From positions 1 to 19,109 of the forward strand of contig WOZT01000202.1 in the NCBI GenBank assembly GCA_011620145.1: 19,109 nt of DNA. Direction: 5' to 3'. Positions 1-11,870 of this stretch are shown here, in pieces. Each line of letters opens with the position of its first letter. Position 1 is the first letter of the stretch. This DNA comes from Gammaproteobacteria bacterium. Lineage in GTDB: Bacteria > Pseudomonadota > Gammaproteobacteria > UBA5335. The position numbers and the translations under genes are program-made. The notes beneath the pieces are model-generated. The model had not been told where the DNA came from, did no database searches, and saw only the letters and a list, made by a program, of their open reading frames with translations.

Positions 1-2
1 CC

Positions 3-77
3 CGCCGCAAGGGGTGGACCCTGGCCGAGGCCGAAAAATGGCTGGCCCCCAACCTCGGCTATGAGCCGGAGGATTGA
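3..77 (+). CDS. metH: Cobalamin-dependent methionine synthase, C-terminal end (partial)
   Basis: Only the last 24 codons and the TGA stop (75-77) are present; the gene enters from the left edge. The tail contains RRKGWTLAEAEKWLAPNLGY, which closely matches the C-terminus of enterobacterial MetH (ARRKGMSV..VERWLAPNLGY). This end belongs to the S-adenosylmethionine-binding activation domain, which supports reductive reactivation of the cob(II)alamin cofactor. MetH transfers a methyl group from methyltetrahydrofolate to homocysteine in the cytoplasm. The match is short but distinctive. No obvious terminator follows the stop, and nothing else is recognisable in 78-196. Confidence 0.85.
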   Translation, partial: RRKGWTLAEAEKWLAPNLGYEPED

Positions 78-196
78 ACACCGCATGCTCCTCTCGGTCT
101 GAGGGTGCGAGAGTCGCCTTGTAGAGACACTTCTGCATTTTGCGCATCGTCATCTACAGTTTCCAAGGTTCATCTCCACGATCTTGAGGAAAACAG

Positions 197-511
197 ATGG
201 TGAATCGCATCAAATACATTATTCTGGCAGTCGTGCTCGCAGGCGTGGCGTGGAGCGCATTGGCAGAATCGACCGACGGAGGCCAGCAAGGCATGATGAA
301 ACGCATGTGGGAAATGGCTGATACGGACAAGGATGGACGTATTAGCAAGGCCGAATTCGTGGCCATGAGCGAAAAGCGCTTCACCACCCTCGATGCCAAT
401 GGCGACGGTTACATAGACGAAAATGAACGAGAACAGGCTCAGGCTCGCATGCGTCAACACATGGCCCCCATGACGAATGATCGTCCGGGTAGTGGTCCCA
501 AAGACCATTGA
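197..511 (+). CDS. Exported EF-hand calcium-binding protein
   Basis: This encodes a 104-residue protein. Residues 1-23 form a signal peptide (Lys/Arg N-region, hydrophobic IILAVVLAGVAW core, ALA cleavage site before Glu24), so the mature protein should be periplasmic or secreted. Two canonical EF-hand loops are visible. The first has D42, D44, D46, G47, I49 and E53; the second has D66, N68, D70, G71, I73, D74 and E77. All Ca2+ ligand positions are filled, so a functional paired EF-hand is expected. The C-terminal 25 residues are Met/Arg/Pro-rich and probably disordered. The start is supported by GAGGA at 186-190. It lies between metH and the efflux operon on the same strand, but a 338-bp gap argues against tight co-transcription with the pump. 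Its partner or role (calcium buffering, sensing) cannot be told from sequence. Confidence 0.85.
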   Translation: MVNRIKYIILAVVLAGVAWSALAESTDGGQQGMMKRMWEMADTDKDGRISKAEFVAMSEKRFTTLDANGDGYIDENEREQAQARMRQHMAPMTNDRPGSGPKDH

Positions 512-530
512 GTCTGTTGCACACCATGAA

Positions 531-559
531 TTGACAGAATGGCGCAGTGACGGTTAAGT
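531..559 (+). promoter_or_regulatory. Candidate sigma-70 promoter for the efflux operon
   Basis: A perfect TTGACA lies at 531-536, followed after 17 bp by TTAAGT at 554-559, a poor -10 match (3 of 6). If used, transcription would start near 566 and give a leader of about 280 nt before the adaptor gene. The -35 and spacing are good, but the weak -10 would need an activator, which would fit an inducible pump. Confidence 0.25.
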
Positions 560-571
560 TGCCGCGTCCGT

Positions 572-591
572 TTGAAATCGACTATTTTCAA
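572..591. promoter_or_regulatory. Small palindrome, possible operator
   Basis: TTGAAA (572-577) and TTTCAA (586-591) form a perfect 6-bp inverted repeat with an 8-bp AT-rich spacer. It sits just downstream of the predicted start point of the TTGACA promoter, a usual place for a repressor operator. It could equally be chance in AT-rich DNA. Confidence 0.2.
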
Positions 592-648
592 TTTCCCACG
601 GGCATGGTCGTCAGAACGCCCCAGCCTGGTTGTCTTCCTCGCCACCGT

Positions 649-700
649 CCCGCCCGTCGCCGACCGCGATTGCGGACTCGGCGGCGTGAACGGCGGGTTT
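649..700 (+). terminator. Large GC hairpin followed by TTT (terminator or attenuator)
   Basis: CCCGCC (649-654) pairs with GGCGGG (692-697). Inside it, CGCCGA plus CCGC (658-667) pairs with GCGG (672-675) and TCGGCG (678-683), closing a GATT tetraloop with only a 2-nt bulge. TTTCTGT follows at once. The stem is strong but the U-tract is short. It may end transcription from the EF-hand gene, or act as an attenuator in the leader of the efflux operon. Confidence 0.4.
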
Positions 701-849
701 CTGTCGCTCAAGGCGCATAGTGGCCTGCCGATGTTGAGCAACGACTCGCATCGACAAGGCATTGATGGTTATCGCTGTGGTGAACACCGAATTTCATGTA
801 TTTCCGGCATGCGTAGCCAGCTTTCTTTCCGACCCCATCAGGAATCCCC

Positions 850-2058
850 ATGACGCAACACGCCCCCTCAACCGCTTCGCACATTCCATCAGGCCAGCCG
901 CCGCGACGCACCCGACTGTCCGGTCGCGCTGGGATTGTGCTGCTGGCACTGGGTGCCCTCGGGGTGGCGTATCTGTTGTGGGGGCATAAGCCCGACACCC
1001 AACCTGTCATCGCAGATAGACCGGCTCCAGTGTCGGTGGCAACGGCAGAAAAAACCGATCTGAACGTTTATCTGAATGGATTGGGGACGGTTACACCGCT
1101 CAATACCGTGACGGTGCGCAGTCGCGTGGATGGCGAGTTGATGGCGGTGCATTTCGAAGAAGGGCAATCGGTGTCATCAGGCACGCTTTTGGCCGAAATT
1201 GACCCGCGAGCATTCCAGGTGCAGCTTCAACAGACCGAAGCACAACTGGCGCGGGACCAGGCACTGCTGACCAACGCGCGCCAGGATCTGGCGCGCTATC
1301 AGCAACTGTTGAAGGAAGATTCGATTGCTCAGCAACAGGTCTCCACGCAGGAAGCCCAGGTGCGGCAATTTGAGGCGGCGCTGCAAATTGATCAGGCGCA
1401 GGTCAGTAATGCCCGCCTGCAACTGGATTACTGCCGCATTACAGCGCCGATTACGGGTCGAATGGGCCTGCGCAATGTCGACCGGGGCAATCTGGTGCGT
1501 GCTGGGGATCCCAACGGGCTGGTCGTCATCACTCAGATGCAACCCATCGCGGTGCTGTTCGACATTCCGGAGGACAGCCTGCCGGCCGTACTGGAACGCC
1601 TGCGAGTGGCTTCCCTGCCAGTCACCGCTTTCAATCGCGACCAGTCGATCAAGTTGGCCCAGGGTCAACTGACCGCCGTCGATAACCGCATCAATGCCAG
1701 TACCGGCATGGTGCGCCTGAAAGCCGAGTTTCCCAACCGGGATGCGGCCCTGTTTCCCAACCAATTTGTCAACGCCCGCCTGCTGCTTACAGTGGCCCGC
1801 AATGCGACAGTGATCCCCGATGGCGCGATCCTGCGCGGCGCCCAAGGCGACTATGTCTGGGTCGTCGGGCCGGAGCAGAAGGTCAGTGCCCGTCCCATTC
1901 GGACGGGTACCCGCGACCACGGGTTGACCGCAGTGACCCAGGGCCTGAACCCTGGTGAGCATGTGGTGATTGATGGTACGGAAAAGCTAGCCGAAGGCAA
2001 GCTGGTTGAAATCATTGAAAAGACGGCGTCCCTCCCCGCCGCCCCCAAGGCCCCATGA
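850..2058 (+). CDS. mdtA: RND efflux periplasmic adaptor (membrane fusion protein), MdtA-like
   Basis: This encodes the 402-residue adaptor that links the inner-membrane RND pump to the outer-membrane channel across the periplasm. An N-terminal membrane anchor spans about residues 27-44, after a basic, Pro-rich cytoplasmic tail. The lipoyl-like half motifs lie around 88-120 ([18 protein letters not shown]) and 193-225 ([14 protein letters not shown]), and flank an alpha-helical coiled-coil hairpin of about 123-190. The beta-barrel contains [15 protein letters not shown], a signature shared with E. coli MdtA (415 aa), which the protein resembles throughout. AGGA at 840-843 lies 6 bp before the ATG. 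Its TGA overlaps the ATG of the next gene by four bases, so the two are translationally coupled. It is the first gene of a four-gene operon. Confidence 0.93.
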   Translation: MTQHAPSTASHIPSGQPPRRTRLSGRAGIVLLALGALGVAYLLWGHKPDTQPVIADRPAPVSVATAEKTDLNVYLNGLGTVTPLNTVTVRSRVDGELMAVHFEEGQSVSSGTLLAEIDPRAFQVQLQQTEAQLARDQALLTNARQDLARYQQLLKEDSIAQQQVSTQEAQVRQFEAALQIDQAQVSNARLQLDYCRITAPITGRMGLRNVDRGNLVRAGDPNGLVVITQMQPIAVLFDIPEDSLPAVLERLRVASLPVTAFNRDQSIKLAQGQLTAVDNRINASTGMVRLKAEFPNRDAALFPNQFVNARLLLTVARNATVIPDGAILRGAQGDYVWVVGPEQKVSARPIRTGTRDHGLTAVTQGLNPGEHVVIDGTEKLAEGKLVEIIEKTASLPAAPKAP

Positions 2059-5000
2059 ATCCTTCCAGCCCGTTCATCCTTCGGCCGGTTGCCACCTCGC
2101 TGATCATGGCTGCCCTGCTGATCGCGGGGTTGCTGGGCTACCGCCTGCTGCCGCTCGCGGCGCTGCCACAGGTGGAGTACCCCACCATCCAGGTGGTGAC
2201 GCTTTACCCAGGGGCCAGTCCAGAGGTGATGGTGTCCTCGGTGACCGCTCCCCTGGAGCGTCAGCTCGGCCAGATGGCGGGGCTCAATCAGATGACCTCC
2301 ACCAGTTCCGCTGGCGCTTCCGTCATCACCCTGCAGTTTTCGCTGGATCTCACCCTGGACATCGCCGAGCAGCAGGTCCAGGCGAGCATCAACGCCTCCA
2401 ATACCTTCCTGCCGTTTGATTTGCCCAGTCCGCCCATCTACAACAAGATCAATCCGGCCGATGCGCCGATCATGACCCTGGCGCTGACCTCCAAGAATCT
2501 GCCATTGCCCGAAGTGGAAGATTTGGCCGACACCCGTCTGGCCCAGAAATTGGCTCAGGTGAACGGTGTGGGCTTGGTCAGCATCGGTGGGGGGCAGCGG
2601 CCTGCCATTCGCATCCAGGCCGACCCGCGTGCACTGACCGCCTATAATCTGAGTCTTGAAGACCTGCGCACGGCCGTGGGTGCCAATAACGTCAACCAGG
2701 CCAAGGGCAGCTTTGACGGCCGTGATCGGGCTTATACCATCGACGCCAACGATCAGTTGCTCAGCGCCGAGCAATTCAGCCAAATGGTGGTGGCCTACCG
2801 CGCCGGGGCGCCGGTGCGCCTGCATCAGGTGGCACAGGTGGTACGCGATGTGGAAAACACGCACCAGGCCGCCTGGTTTGGCACTGAACCGGCGGTACTG
2901 CTCAATATCCAACGTCAACCCGGCGCCAACGTGATCGAAGTGGTCGATCGCATCAAGGAATTGCTGCCACGGTTGCAGGAAGCCTTGCCTGCCGCCGTGA
3001 CCCTGACCGTATTTTCCGATCGCACCACCAATATCCGCGCTTCGGTCGCGGACGTGCAGTTCGAGCTGATGTTGGCCGTTGCCCTGGTGGTGATGGTGAT
3101 TTTCCTGTTTTTGCGCAACCTCACTGCCACCGTCATTCCCAGCATCGCCGTGCCGTTGTCCCTGATAGGCACCTTCGCGTTCATGTACCTGGCTGGATTC
3201 AGCGTCAATAATCTGACACTGATGGCGCTCACCATCGCCACTGGTTTCGTGGTGGACGACGCTATCGTGGTGATCGAGAACATCAGCCGTTATCTGGAAG
3301 CGGGAGACTCACCGCTGGAAGCTGCTCTGAAGGGGTCACGCCAGATTGGTTTCACCATCATCTCGCTGACAGTCTCCCTGGTGGCGGTGCTGATTCCGCT
3401 GTTGTTCATGGGCGATGTGATTGGCCGCCTGTTCCGCGAATTTGCGGTGACCCTGGCGGTATCCATTCTGATCTCCGCCGTGATCTCGCTGACCCTTACG
3501 CCGATGATGTGTGCACGCCTGCTGCATACCGTCCCGGCTGGACGTCATTCGGAACTGGCTCAAGGCCGTTTCCTCGATGGCGTGATCGCCCGTTATGGCC
3601 AGATCCTGAACCGGGTGTTGGACCGTCCTGGTCCGATGCAGCTCATCGCTGTCGCCACGCTGATTCTCACGCTGGCGCTGTACATCCTGATTCCCAAGGG
3701 TTTCTTGCCATCCCAGGACACCGGACTGATCCAGGGCATTTCGGAAGCGCCCCAATCAATTTCCTTCCAGGCCATGGCCGAACGGCAGCAGTCTCTGGTC
3801 GAGGCCATCCTCAAGGAACCTGCGGTGGTCGGGGTGACCTCGTTCATTGGCGTGGACGGCACCAATCCCACGCTCAACAGCGGGCGATTGCTGATTCAGC
3901 TCAAGCCCCATGGAGAACGGAACGAGGACGCAATCACCCTGATGCGACGCCTACAGAGTCAAGTTGCGCAGGTACCGGGCATCTCCCTCTACCTGCAACC
4001 GCTACAGGATTTGAGCATCAGCAACCTGGTTTCGCGGACCCAGTACCAGCTCACCCTGCAGGACCCGGATCCCGCCGAACTGGCCCACTGGATTACCCCG
4101 TTGACAAGCCGACTGCAGGCGCTTGCGTCCCTGCGGGATGTGAATAACAACCTGCAAAACGGTGGGCTGCAAGCCTATTTGACCATTGATCGCAACGCGG
4201 CAGCACGTTATGGCATTACCGCTGCAGCCATTGATAACGCGCTCTACAGCGCTTTCGGTCAGCGCATCGTTTCCACCATTTTCACCCAGTCCAATCAGTA
4301 TCGGGTCGTGCTGGAGCTTGATCCGGAACTGCAGCGCGGCCTGGCGGCACTGGATCGTATCTACGTGCCCTCCCCCGCTGGCGTTCAGGTGCCATTGAGC
4401 GCACTGGCGCAACTGAGTGAACGTACCACCCCGATTTTGATCCAGCATCTCGGTCAGTTCCCCTCCGCCACCATTTCCTTCAATCTGGCGCCCGACATTT
4501 CATTGGGCGAGGCCGTTACTGACGTCGAGGCTGTACTGGCAGATCTTGCGCCTCCGGCCAGCCTGCAAACCCGGTTTCAGGGTGACGCCTTGGCGTTCCG
4601 CGCCTCGCTGACCAACCAGACCTTTTTGCTGCTGGCGGCGATTGTCTGCATGTACATCGTGTTGGGCATGCTCTACGAGAGCTATATTCACCCCATCACC
4701 ATCCTCTCCACCCTGCCCTCGGCTGGTGTCGGGGCTTTGCTGGCGCTTATCCTGACCGGCCATCCGCTGGATGTGATCGGCATCATCGGCATTGTGCTGC
4801 TGATCGGTATTGTCAAGAAAAACGCCATCATGATGGTGGATTTTGCCCTGGATGCGGAGCGCACCGGCGGGAAATCGCCGCGTGATGCCATTTTTGAAGC
4901 CTGTCTGTTGCGTTTCCGGCCGATTCTGATGACCACCTTGGCCGCTTTGTTGAGTGCCTTGCCGATGATGTTGAGCACCGGAGTGGGCGCCGAATTGCGG

Positions 5001-5147
5001 CGGCCGCTGGGCCTGACCCTGGTGGGTGGGCTGGTGTTGAGCCAGTTACTGACGCTATTCACCACGCCGGTGATTTACCTGGCGTTCTCGGACTTGGCCG
5101 AACGTGTGAAACGCCATCCATCGGCTGCTGCTGAGGGCGCACCTTGA
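2055..5147 (+). CDS. mdtB: RND multidrug efflux transporter subunit, MdtB-like
   Basis: This encodes a 1030-residue inner-membrane proton/drug antiporter (E. coli MdtB is 1040 aa). It has the RND layout: TM1 near residues 10-30, a large periplasmic loop to about 330, a TM2-6 block, a second large loop, and TM8-12 at the end. The proton-relay residues are intact: D401-D402 in [14 protein letters not shown] (AcrB D407/D408) and K922 in [13 protein letters not shown] (AcrB K940). It lacks the N-terminal features of HME metal pumps, so drug or bile-salt-type substrates are more likely. The ATG overlaps the adaptor stop (ATGA), with AAGG at 2047-2050. In E. coli, MdtB assembles with MdtC as a B2C heterotrimer; the adjacent paralogue implies the same here. 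Confidence 0.92.
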   Translation: MNPSSPFILRPVATSLIMAALLIAGLLGYRLLPLAALPQVEYPTIQVVTLYPGASPEVMVSSVTAPLERQLGQMAGLNQMTSTSSAGASVITLQFSLDLTLDIAEQQVQASINASNTFLPFDLPSPPIYNKINPADAPIMTLALTSKNLPLPEVEDLADTRLAQKLAQVNGVGLVSIGGGQRPAIRIQADPRALTAYNLSLEDLRTAVGANNVNQAKGSFDGRDRAYTIDANDQLLSAEQFSQMVVAYRAGAPVRLHQVAQVVRDVENTHQAAWFGTEPAVLLNIQRQPGANVIEVVDRIKELLPRLQEALPAAVTLTVFSDRTTNIRASVADVQFELMLAVALVVMVIFLFLRNLTATVIPSIAVPLSLIGTFAFMYLAGFSVNNLTLMALTIATGFVVDDAIVVIENISRYLEAGDSPLEAALKGSRQIGFTIISLTVSLVAVLIPLLFMGDVIGRLFREFAVTLAVSILISAVISLTLTPMMCARLLHTVPAGRHSELAQGRFLDGVIARYGQILNRVLDRPGPMQLIAVATLILTLALYILIPKGFLPSQDTGLIQGISEAPQSISFQAMAERQQSLVEAILKEPAVVGVTSFIGVDGTNPTLNSGRLLIQLKPHGERNEDAITLMRRLQSQVAQVPGISLYLQPLQDLSISNLVSRTQYQLTLQDPDPAELAHWITPLTSRLQALASLRDVNNNLQNGGLQAYLTIDRNAAARYGITAAAIDNALYSAFGQRIVSTIFTQSNQYRVVLELDPELQRGLAALDRIYVPSPAGVQVPLSALAQLSERTTPILIQHLGQFPSATISFNLAPDISLGEAVTDVEAVLADLAPPASLQTRFQGDALAFRASLTNQTFLLLAAIVCMYIVLGMLYESYIHPITILSTLPSAGVGALLALILTGHPLDVIGIIGIVLLIGIVKKNAIMMVDFALDAERTGGKSPRDAIFEACLLRFRPILMTTLAALLSALPMMLSTGVGAELRRPLGLTLVGGLVLSQLLTLFTTPVIYLAFSDLAERVKRHPSAAAEGAP

Positions 5148-8100
5148 ATCTCGGTGCATTTTTCATCCACCGGCCAGTCACTACCACGCTGCTGACTTTG
5201 GCCATCACCCTCTCGGGGGTTCTGGGTTTTTTTCTGATGCCTGTGGCGCCCATGCCGCAGATTGCTTTTCCGACGATTGTGGTCATTGCGCGACTCCCCG
5301 GCGCCAGCCCGGAAACCATTGCCGCGACCGTGGCCACACCACTGGAACGTCAGTTGGGGCGTATCGCTGGCATTGAGGAAATGAGTTCCTCCAGTTCGAT
5401 GGGCTTCACGCGCATCATCATCCAGTTTGATGTCAATCGGAATATTGATGGTGCCGCGCGTGATGTGCAGGCCGCCATCAATGCTTCCCGCAGCCTGTTG
5501 CCGGCCAATCTCCCCACCAGCCCCATTTACCGCAAGGCCAATCCGGCCGATTCACCGGTCCTGTTGTTGTCCCTTACCTCCAACACCCTGACACCGGGTC
5601 AGATGTACGATGCTGCGTCCACCATCATGGCGCAGAAGCTCGCGCAGGTGTATGGCATTGGTCAGGTGGAACTGGGGGGTTCGGCTCTTCCCGCAGTACG
5701 CGTCGAGCTCAATCTGGACGCCGTGAACAAATATGGTCTCGGCTTGGAACAGATCCGGCAGGCCTTATCGGGCGCCAATGCCAACCGCCCCAAAGGCAGT
5801 CTGGAAGACGGTCAACGGCGCTGGCTCATTTATGCCAACGATCAGGCCAAGACGGCTGATCAGTTCCGCTCGCTGATCATTGCTTACGTCAATGGCTCGC
5901 CGGTTCGGCTGGAAGACGTTGCCGAGGTACATGATGCCGTGCAGGACGTGCGCAATGCCGGCACGGCTAACGGCAAAATAGCGGTCATTATCGCGCTGCG
6001 CACACAGCCGGGCGCCAATGTCATCGAGACCGTGGATCGGGTCAAGGCGCTGCTGCCGGAACTCAAGGCCTCCGTCCCAGGCGGCGTCAATCTGACGGTT
6101 GAACTCGATCAGTCCGAAACCATCCGTGCCTCACTGCATGAGGTTGAGGTAACCATCGTCATCTCCACCATTCTCGTGCTGCTGGTGGTGTTGCTGTTTT
6201 TGCGCAATGCGCGTGCCACGCTGGTGCCGGCAGTGGCGTTGCCCGTGTCGCTGATTGGCACCTTCGGTGCGCTTTATTTGATGGGTTACACCATCGACAA
6301 TCTCTCGCTCATGGCCATCACCATCGCGACCGGTTTCGTAGTGGACGATGTGATCGTGGTGCTGGAAAACATCATGCGCCATCTGGAACGAGGCAGTACC
6401 CCGTTTCAGGCTGCGCTCGATGGTACGCGCGAAGTCAGCTTCACTGTCGTCTCGATGACCTTGTCCTTGGTGGCGGTATTTTTGCCGATCGTGCTGATGG
6501 GTGGCATGGTGGGGCGACTGATTCAGGAATTCGGCGCCACGCTGTCTTTGGCGGTTCTGGTATCGATGGTGGTGTCGCTGACCCTAACGCCGATGATGAG
6601 CGCTCGGCTGCTGCGCCAGGAGACATTCGCCAATCCTGGTCGGTTGCATCGCCTGATTGATGCAGGCTTCGACCGGATGCTGCAGGGCTATCGGGTCAGT
6701 CTGGACTGGGCCCTGCGCCATTCGTTCCTGACCCTGATGTCGCTGTTTGCCACGTTTGCTTTCAATATCTTCCTGTTCGTTGTGGTTCCCAAAGGACTGT
6801 TACCCCAATACGACATTGGCAAGTTGCTCGGCTATATCAGTGCTGAGCAGGGTCTGTCGTTCCAGTCACTACATGAAAAACAACAGCAATTCACCGACAT
6901 TTTGCGCGCCGATCCCGCTGTGGAAAGCGTGGTCTCCTTCATCGGCGGTGAATCGCAGGGCAATACCGGTTTTGTGTTTGTTTCACTCAAGCCCTTGGAT
7001 CAGCGCCACCTTCCGGCGCACAAGGTGATGGAACGCCTGCGGACCCAGGTGAATGACATCCCCGGGGCCACCCTGTTCTTGCAAGGTCCCCAGGATATTC
7101 GGCCGGGTGGCCGACCCAGCAATTCTCGCTACCAGTTCACCCTGCAGAGCGACAATCTGGAAGATCTTTACCTCTGGTCAGAGCGTTTGGAACAGGCACT
7201 GAAGACCCAAAGCGAACTGATTGATGTCAACAACGACCTCAAGACCCGTGGCCTCCACACCAAGGTGATCATCGATCGGGATGCCGCGGTGCGATTGGGT
7301 GTGGATCCGGCGCGAGTCGATGCCACTCTCTACGACGCCTTTGGCCAGCGGCCCGTATCCACCATTTACTCCGAACGAAACCAGTATTTTGTCGTGATGA
7401 CCGCCGCCCCGGACGACACCCAGAGCCCGGCCGCACTGGAGAAACTGCTGGTGCAATCCCGCACCGGCGAGATGGTGCCATTGGCCGCTTTCAGCCACAT
7501 CGAGACCATCACGGGCCCCATCGTCGTCAATCACCAGGGGCAATTCGCCGCCGCCACCCTGTCGTTCGACCTGGCCAGCGGGCTGTCCTTGAGCGATGCT
7601 GACCGCATCATCCGCCGCACCATGACCCAAATCGGCGCGCCCACCTCGGTGCGCGGGGGGTTCCAGGGTGAGGCGCTGGCCTTCAAGAAATCGCTGTCTT
7701 CCGAACCCTGGTTGCTGCTGGGAGCGTTGGTGACCATTTATGTGGTGCTGGGCATTCTCTATGAGAGTTTTATCCACCCCATTACCATCCTGTCGACCCT
7801 GCCCTCCGCCGGCGTCGGCGCGATCCTGGCGTTGTTGGTTACGGGGGTCGATCTCAACGCCATGGCGTTGATCAGTCTGTTTTTGCTCATTGGCATCGTC
7901 AAGAAAAATGCAATCATGATGGTGGATGTGGCGATCCAGACCCAGCGTGAATTTAATCAAACACCGCAACAGGCGATCTTTGAGGCCGCGCTGATCCGAT
8001 TGCGCCCCATTTTGATGACGACACTTGCCGCAGCACTGGGCGCGTTTCCGTTGGCCATCGCCACGGGTTATGGCGCCGATCTGCGCCGCCCGCTGGGCAT

Positions 8101-8242
8101 TTCCATCGTTGGTGGACTACTGTTTAGCCAGTTTCTGACGCTATACACCACACCGGTGGTTTATCTTTACATGGATCGGTTTCACCAGCGGTCGCTGCGC
8201 CGTTGGTCATCTCCGGGTAAACCAGCTCAAGTGACTGACTGA
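5144..8242 (+). CDS. mdtC: RND multidrug efflux transporter subunit, MdtC-like
   Basis: This encodes a 1032-residue second RND subunit, a paralogue of the preceding gene and closest in wording to E. coli MdtC (1025 aa). Examples are an N-terminus of [20 protein letters not shown] and the [16 protein letters not shown] and [12 protein letters not shown] motifs. The proton-relay residues D401-D402 and K921 are present; the usual DDA is DDV here (V403). The start is a TTG at 5144 that overlaps the TGA of the upstream pump gene (TTGA). It is supported by GAGGG at 5133-5137 and by a family-typical N-terminus, and there is no better ATG. It should form a heterotrimer with the upstream subunit. A 10-bp gap separates it from the outer-membrane channel gene. 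Confidence 0.92.
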   Translation: MNLGAFFIHRPVTTTLLTLAITLSGVLGFFLMPVAPMPQIAFPTIVVIARLPGASPETIAATVATPLERQLGRIAGIEEMSSSSSMGFTRIIIQFDVNRNIDGAARDVQAAINASRSLLPANLPTSPIYRKANPADSPVLLLSLTSNTLTPGQMYDAASTIMAQKLAQVYGIGQVELGGSALPAVRVELNLDAVNKYGLGLEQIRQALSGANANRPKGSLEDGQRRWLIYANDQAKTADQFRSLIIAYVNGSPVRLEDVAEVHDAVQDVRNAGTANGKIAVIIALRTQPGANVIETVDRVKALLPELKASVPGGVNLTVELDQSETIRASLHEVEVTIVISTILVLLVVLLFLRNARATLVPAVALPVSLIGTFGALYLMGYTIDNLSLMAITIATGFVVDDVIVVLENIMRHLERGSTPFQAALDGTREVSFTVVSMTLSLVAVFLPIVLMGGMVGRLIQEFGATLSLAVLVSMVVSLTLTPMMSARLLRQETFANPGRLHRLIDAGFDRMLQGYRVSLDWALRHSFLTLMSLFATFAFNIFLFVVVPKGLLPQYDIGKLLGYISAEQGLSFQSLHEKQQQFTDILRADPAVESVVSFIGGESQGNTGFVFVSLKPLDQRHLPAHKVMERLRTQVNDIPGATLFLQGPQDIRPGGRPSNSRYQFTLQSDNLEDLYLWSERLEQALKTQSELIDVNNDLKTRGLHTKVIIDRDAAVRLGVDPARVDATLYDAFGQRPVSTIYSERNQYFVVMTAAPDDTQSPAALEKLLVQSRTGEMVPLAAFSHIETITGPIVVNHQGQFAAATLSFDLASGLSLSDADRIIRRTMTQIGAPTSVRGGFQGEALAFKKSLSSEPWLLLGALVTIYVVLGILYESFIHPITILSTLPSAGVGAILALLVTGVDLNAMALISLFLLIGIVKKNAIMMVDVAIQTQREFNQTPQQAIFEAALIRLRPILMTTLAAALGAFPLAIATGYGADLRRPLGISIVGGLLFSQFLTLYTTPVVYLYMDRFHQRSLRRWSSPGKPAQVTD

Positions 8243-8252
8243 AGGCCCTTGC

Positions 8253-9845
8253 ATGTCAATTTTTCCATTTACCGCATCTCGCCTCTCCGATGCCCGACCA
8301 AGCTCGTGCCTGTGGCGACTGGGGATTTTGGCAATTAGCGCCCTGCTCGGCGCTTGCAAGATGGGGCCTGATTATGTCCGGCCTGCGGTTGAGGCGCCGA
8401 CGTCCTACAAGGAGGCCGAGAACTGGAAGCCTGCCGAGCCGGCCGCTCATCTGGATCGAGGTGCATGGTGGACCATCTATCGCGATCCCAAGTTGGATGC
8501 TCTGCAGGGCCAATTGAATGCAGGCAATCTCAATATTCGCATCGCCGAAGCCCAATTTCGTCAGGCGCGGGCCGTCTTGGCAGGAACGCGCTCGGGGTTG
8601 TTTCCAACGCTGGGCGCTTCCGCTGGTGAGACGCGCAGCCAGCCCACGGATCCTCTGACCGGCCTGGATGTCGGAAACCGCACGCCCCCGGATGTGCGTT
8701 TTGGTCCATTTGGCGCCTTCAAGATCCGCCCACCCACCATTCCCCAGCCAGACCTCCAATTTAATCCACGTACTCAGTACAACCTGGGGTTGAGCAGCAG
8801 TTGGGAAATTGATCTATGGGGGCGAGTGCGGCGGCAGGTCGAGGCCAACAAGGCCAATCTGGAGGCCAGCGCGGCCGATCTCCAGTCGATGCGACTCAGC
8901 ATGCAGACCCAACTGGCTCAGCTTTATTTTGCCCTGCGCGTGAACGATACGCTCCAAGGCAAGTTGCGCGAAAGCGTGGCCGCTTATGAGCAATCGCTGG
9001 GGGTTGCCGAAAATCGCTACAAGAGCGGAGTGACTTCGCGTGCCGATGTGCTGCAAGCCAAAACCCAGCTCAGATCCACTCAGGCTCAGGCTACGGACCT
9101 GCAGGTAAAGCGAGCGCAACTCGAGCATGCCATTGCCGTTTTGATCGGCCAGCTACCGGAGCGTTTTTCACTCGCCCCGGCACCCCTGGTCGAACCAGTC
9201 ATTCCCGTCGTTCCGATGGGTCTGCCCTCAGCGCTGTTGGAACGACGCCCGGATATCGCCGCTGCCGAACGGCGCATGGCCGCCGCCAATGCCCAGATCG
9301 GCGTCGCCAAGGCTGCCTACTTCCCCAGCCTGACGCTCTCCGCCAGCGGCGGCTACCAGGGCACCAGTCTCGGCGACCTGATCAGCTTGCCCAATCGGTT
9401 CTGGTCCATTGGTCCGCGCATGGCACTGAGCCTGTTCGATGGCGGCCTTCGCAAATCTCAGGTCGAACAGGCGAAAGCCATTCTGGATGCGACCGCCAGC
9501 AGTTATCGCCTGGTGGTGCTGGGCGGTTTCCAGGAAGTGGAGGATCAACTGGCCGCGCTGCAAATTCTTGAAGAAGAGGCGCGCACGCAAGCCGAAGCCG
9601 AGGATCTGGCGCGTCAATCCCTGCAACTGACCACCAACCAGTACAAGGCCGGGGTGGTGAGCTATCTCAATGTGGTGACCGCCCAGACCATCCTGCTGGA
9701 AAGCGAACGCACCCGTACGGCCCTGGTGGGCCAGCAGTTTGGCGCCAGCATTGATCTGATTCGGGCCCTGGGAGGAACATGGTCATCCGGGGCCGAAAAA
9801 GCGCCTGTCCGGGCCGACGTTGACAGCGCCCGGAAAAGCCCTTAG
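8253..9845 (+). CDS. Outer-membrane efflux lipoprotein, NodT/OprM/MdtP family
   Basis: This encodes a 530-residue TolC-like channel. The signal peptide ends in a lipobox (LLGAC, lipidated C35), and the typical KMGPDYVRP motif follows directly. Two outer-membrane efflux repeats are visible. The first half includes YNLGLSSSWEIDLWGRVRRQ and a long helical stretch to about residue 300. The second includes LLERRPDIAAAERRMAAANA, the SLTLSASGGY strand, SLFDGG and a closing coiled-coil (YKAGVVSYLNVVTAQ). A Pro-rich insertion near residues 130-165 (LTGLDVGNRTPP to PQPDLQF) lengthens the first beta segment. It is the last gene of the efflux operon and supplies the exit duct for the adaptor/pump complex. 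AAGG near 8242-8245 precedes the ATG. The symbol is left blank because this family has many OprM/MdtP-like names. Confidence 0.92.
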   Translation: MSIFPFTASRLSDARPSSCLWRLGILAISALLGACKMGPDYVRPAVEAPTSYKEAENWKPAEPAAHLDRGAWWTIYRDPKLDALQGQLNAGNLNIRIAEAQFRQARAVLAGTRSGLFPTLGASAGETRSQPTDPLTGLDVGNRTPPDVRFGPFGAFKIRPPTIPQPDLQFNPRTQYNLGLSSSWEIDLWGRVRRQVEANKANLEASAADLQSMRLSMQTQLAQLYFALRVNDTLQGKLRESVAAYEQSLGVAENRYKSGVTSRADVLQAKTQLRSTQAQATDLQVKRAQLEHAIAVLIGQLPERFSLAPAPLVEPVIPVVPMGLPSALLERRPDIAAAERRMAAANAQIGVAKAAYFPSLTLSASGGYQGTSLGDLISLPNRFWSIGPRMALSLFDGGLRKSQVEQAKAILDATASSYRLVVLGGFQEVEDQLAALQILEEEARTQAEAEDLARQSLQLTTNQYKAGVVSYLNVVTAQTILLESERTRTALVGQQFGASIDLIRALGGTWSSGAEKAPVRADVDSARKSP

Positions 9846-9943
9846 GGTTGTGCCATGTGCTCTCATCTTGATATGAACCACCTGCCGCGACTGTGAACCG
9901 AGTCTTCTTGGATCCAGTTCTTCGGCGCACTCTGGTGGATGAC

Positions 9944-11825
<1,882 letters not shown>

Positions 11826-11834
11826 GTCATCCAG

Positions 11835-11869
11835 GTGTGCCTCGGTCCGGGGTGCGGACCGGGGCACGC
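11835..11869. terminator. Strong hairpin between convergent leuA and pyruvate-kinase-like genes
   Basis: Arms of 14 nt (11835-11848 and 11856-11869) pair along their full length, with two G-U pairs on the plus strand, around a 7-nt loop. It fills the 45-bp gap between the two convergent stops. No clear U-run follows on either strand, so termination may be weak or factor-assisted. Its placement argues for a shared bidirectional terminator. Confidence 0.6.
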
Positions 11870-11870
11870 C

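Larger units (their letters stand above)
512..849 (+). other. Long leader region upstream of the efflux operon, no convincing gene
   Basis: This 338-bp stretch separates the EF-hand gene from the efflux operon. An open frame from a TTG at 572 runs to a stop overlapping the adaptor ATG, but it has no ribosome binding site and an unremarkable composition, so it is not called. The region holds a TTGACA -35-like box, a TTGAAA/TTTCAA palindrome and a large GC hairpin, each listed separately. A leader this long before a pump operon suggests regulation at the promoter and possibly by premature termination. Confidence 0.5.

Noticed and set aside
572..853. 93-codon frame from TTG whose stop overlaps the mdtA start (ATGA)
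   Set aside because: The overlap is attractive, but the start is TTG without a Shine-Dalgarno, the translation resembles nothing, and the frame contains the strong hairpin at 649-697.
1851..2918. 355-codon antisense frame spanning the mdtA/mdtB junction, and similar long shadows at 1177-1962, 7178-7969 and 12369-13496
   Set aside because: All lie opposite well-supported genes, have His/Gln/Arg-rich low-information translations and lack ribosome binding sites.
9855..9896. 13-codon ORF with three Leu as an alternative leucine leader
   Set aside because: The Leu codons are scattered, no hairpin adjoins it and it is farther from leuA; the ORF at 9944-10024 is a better candidate.
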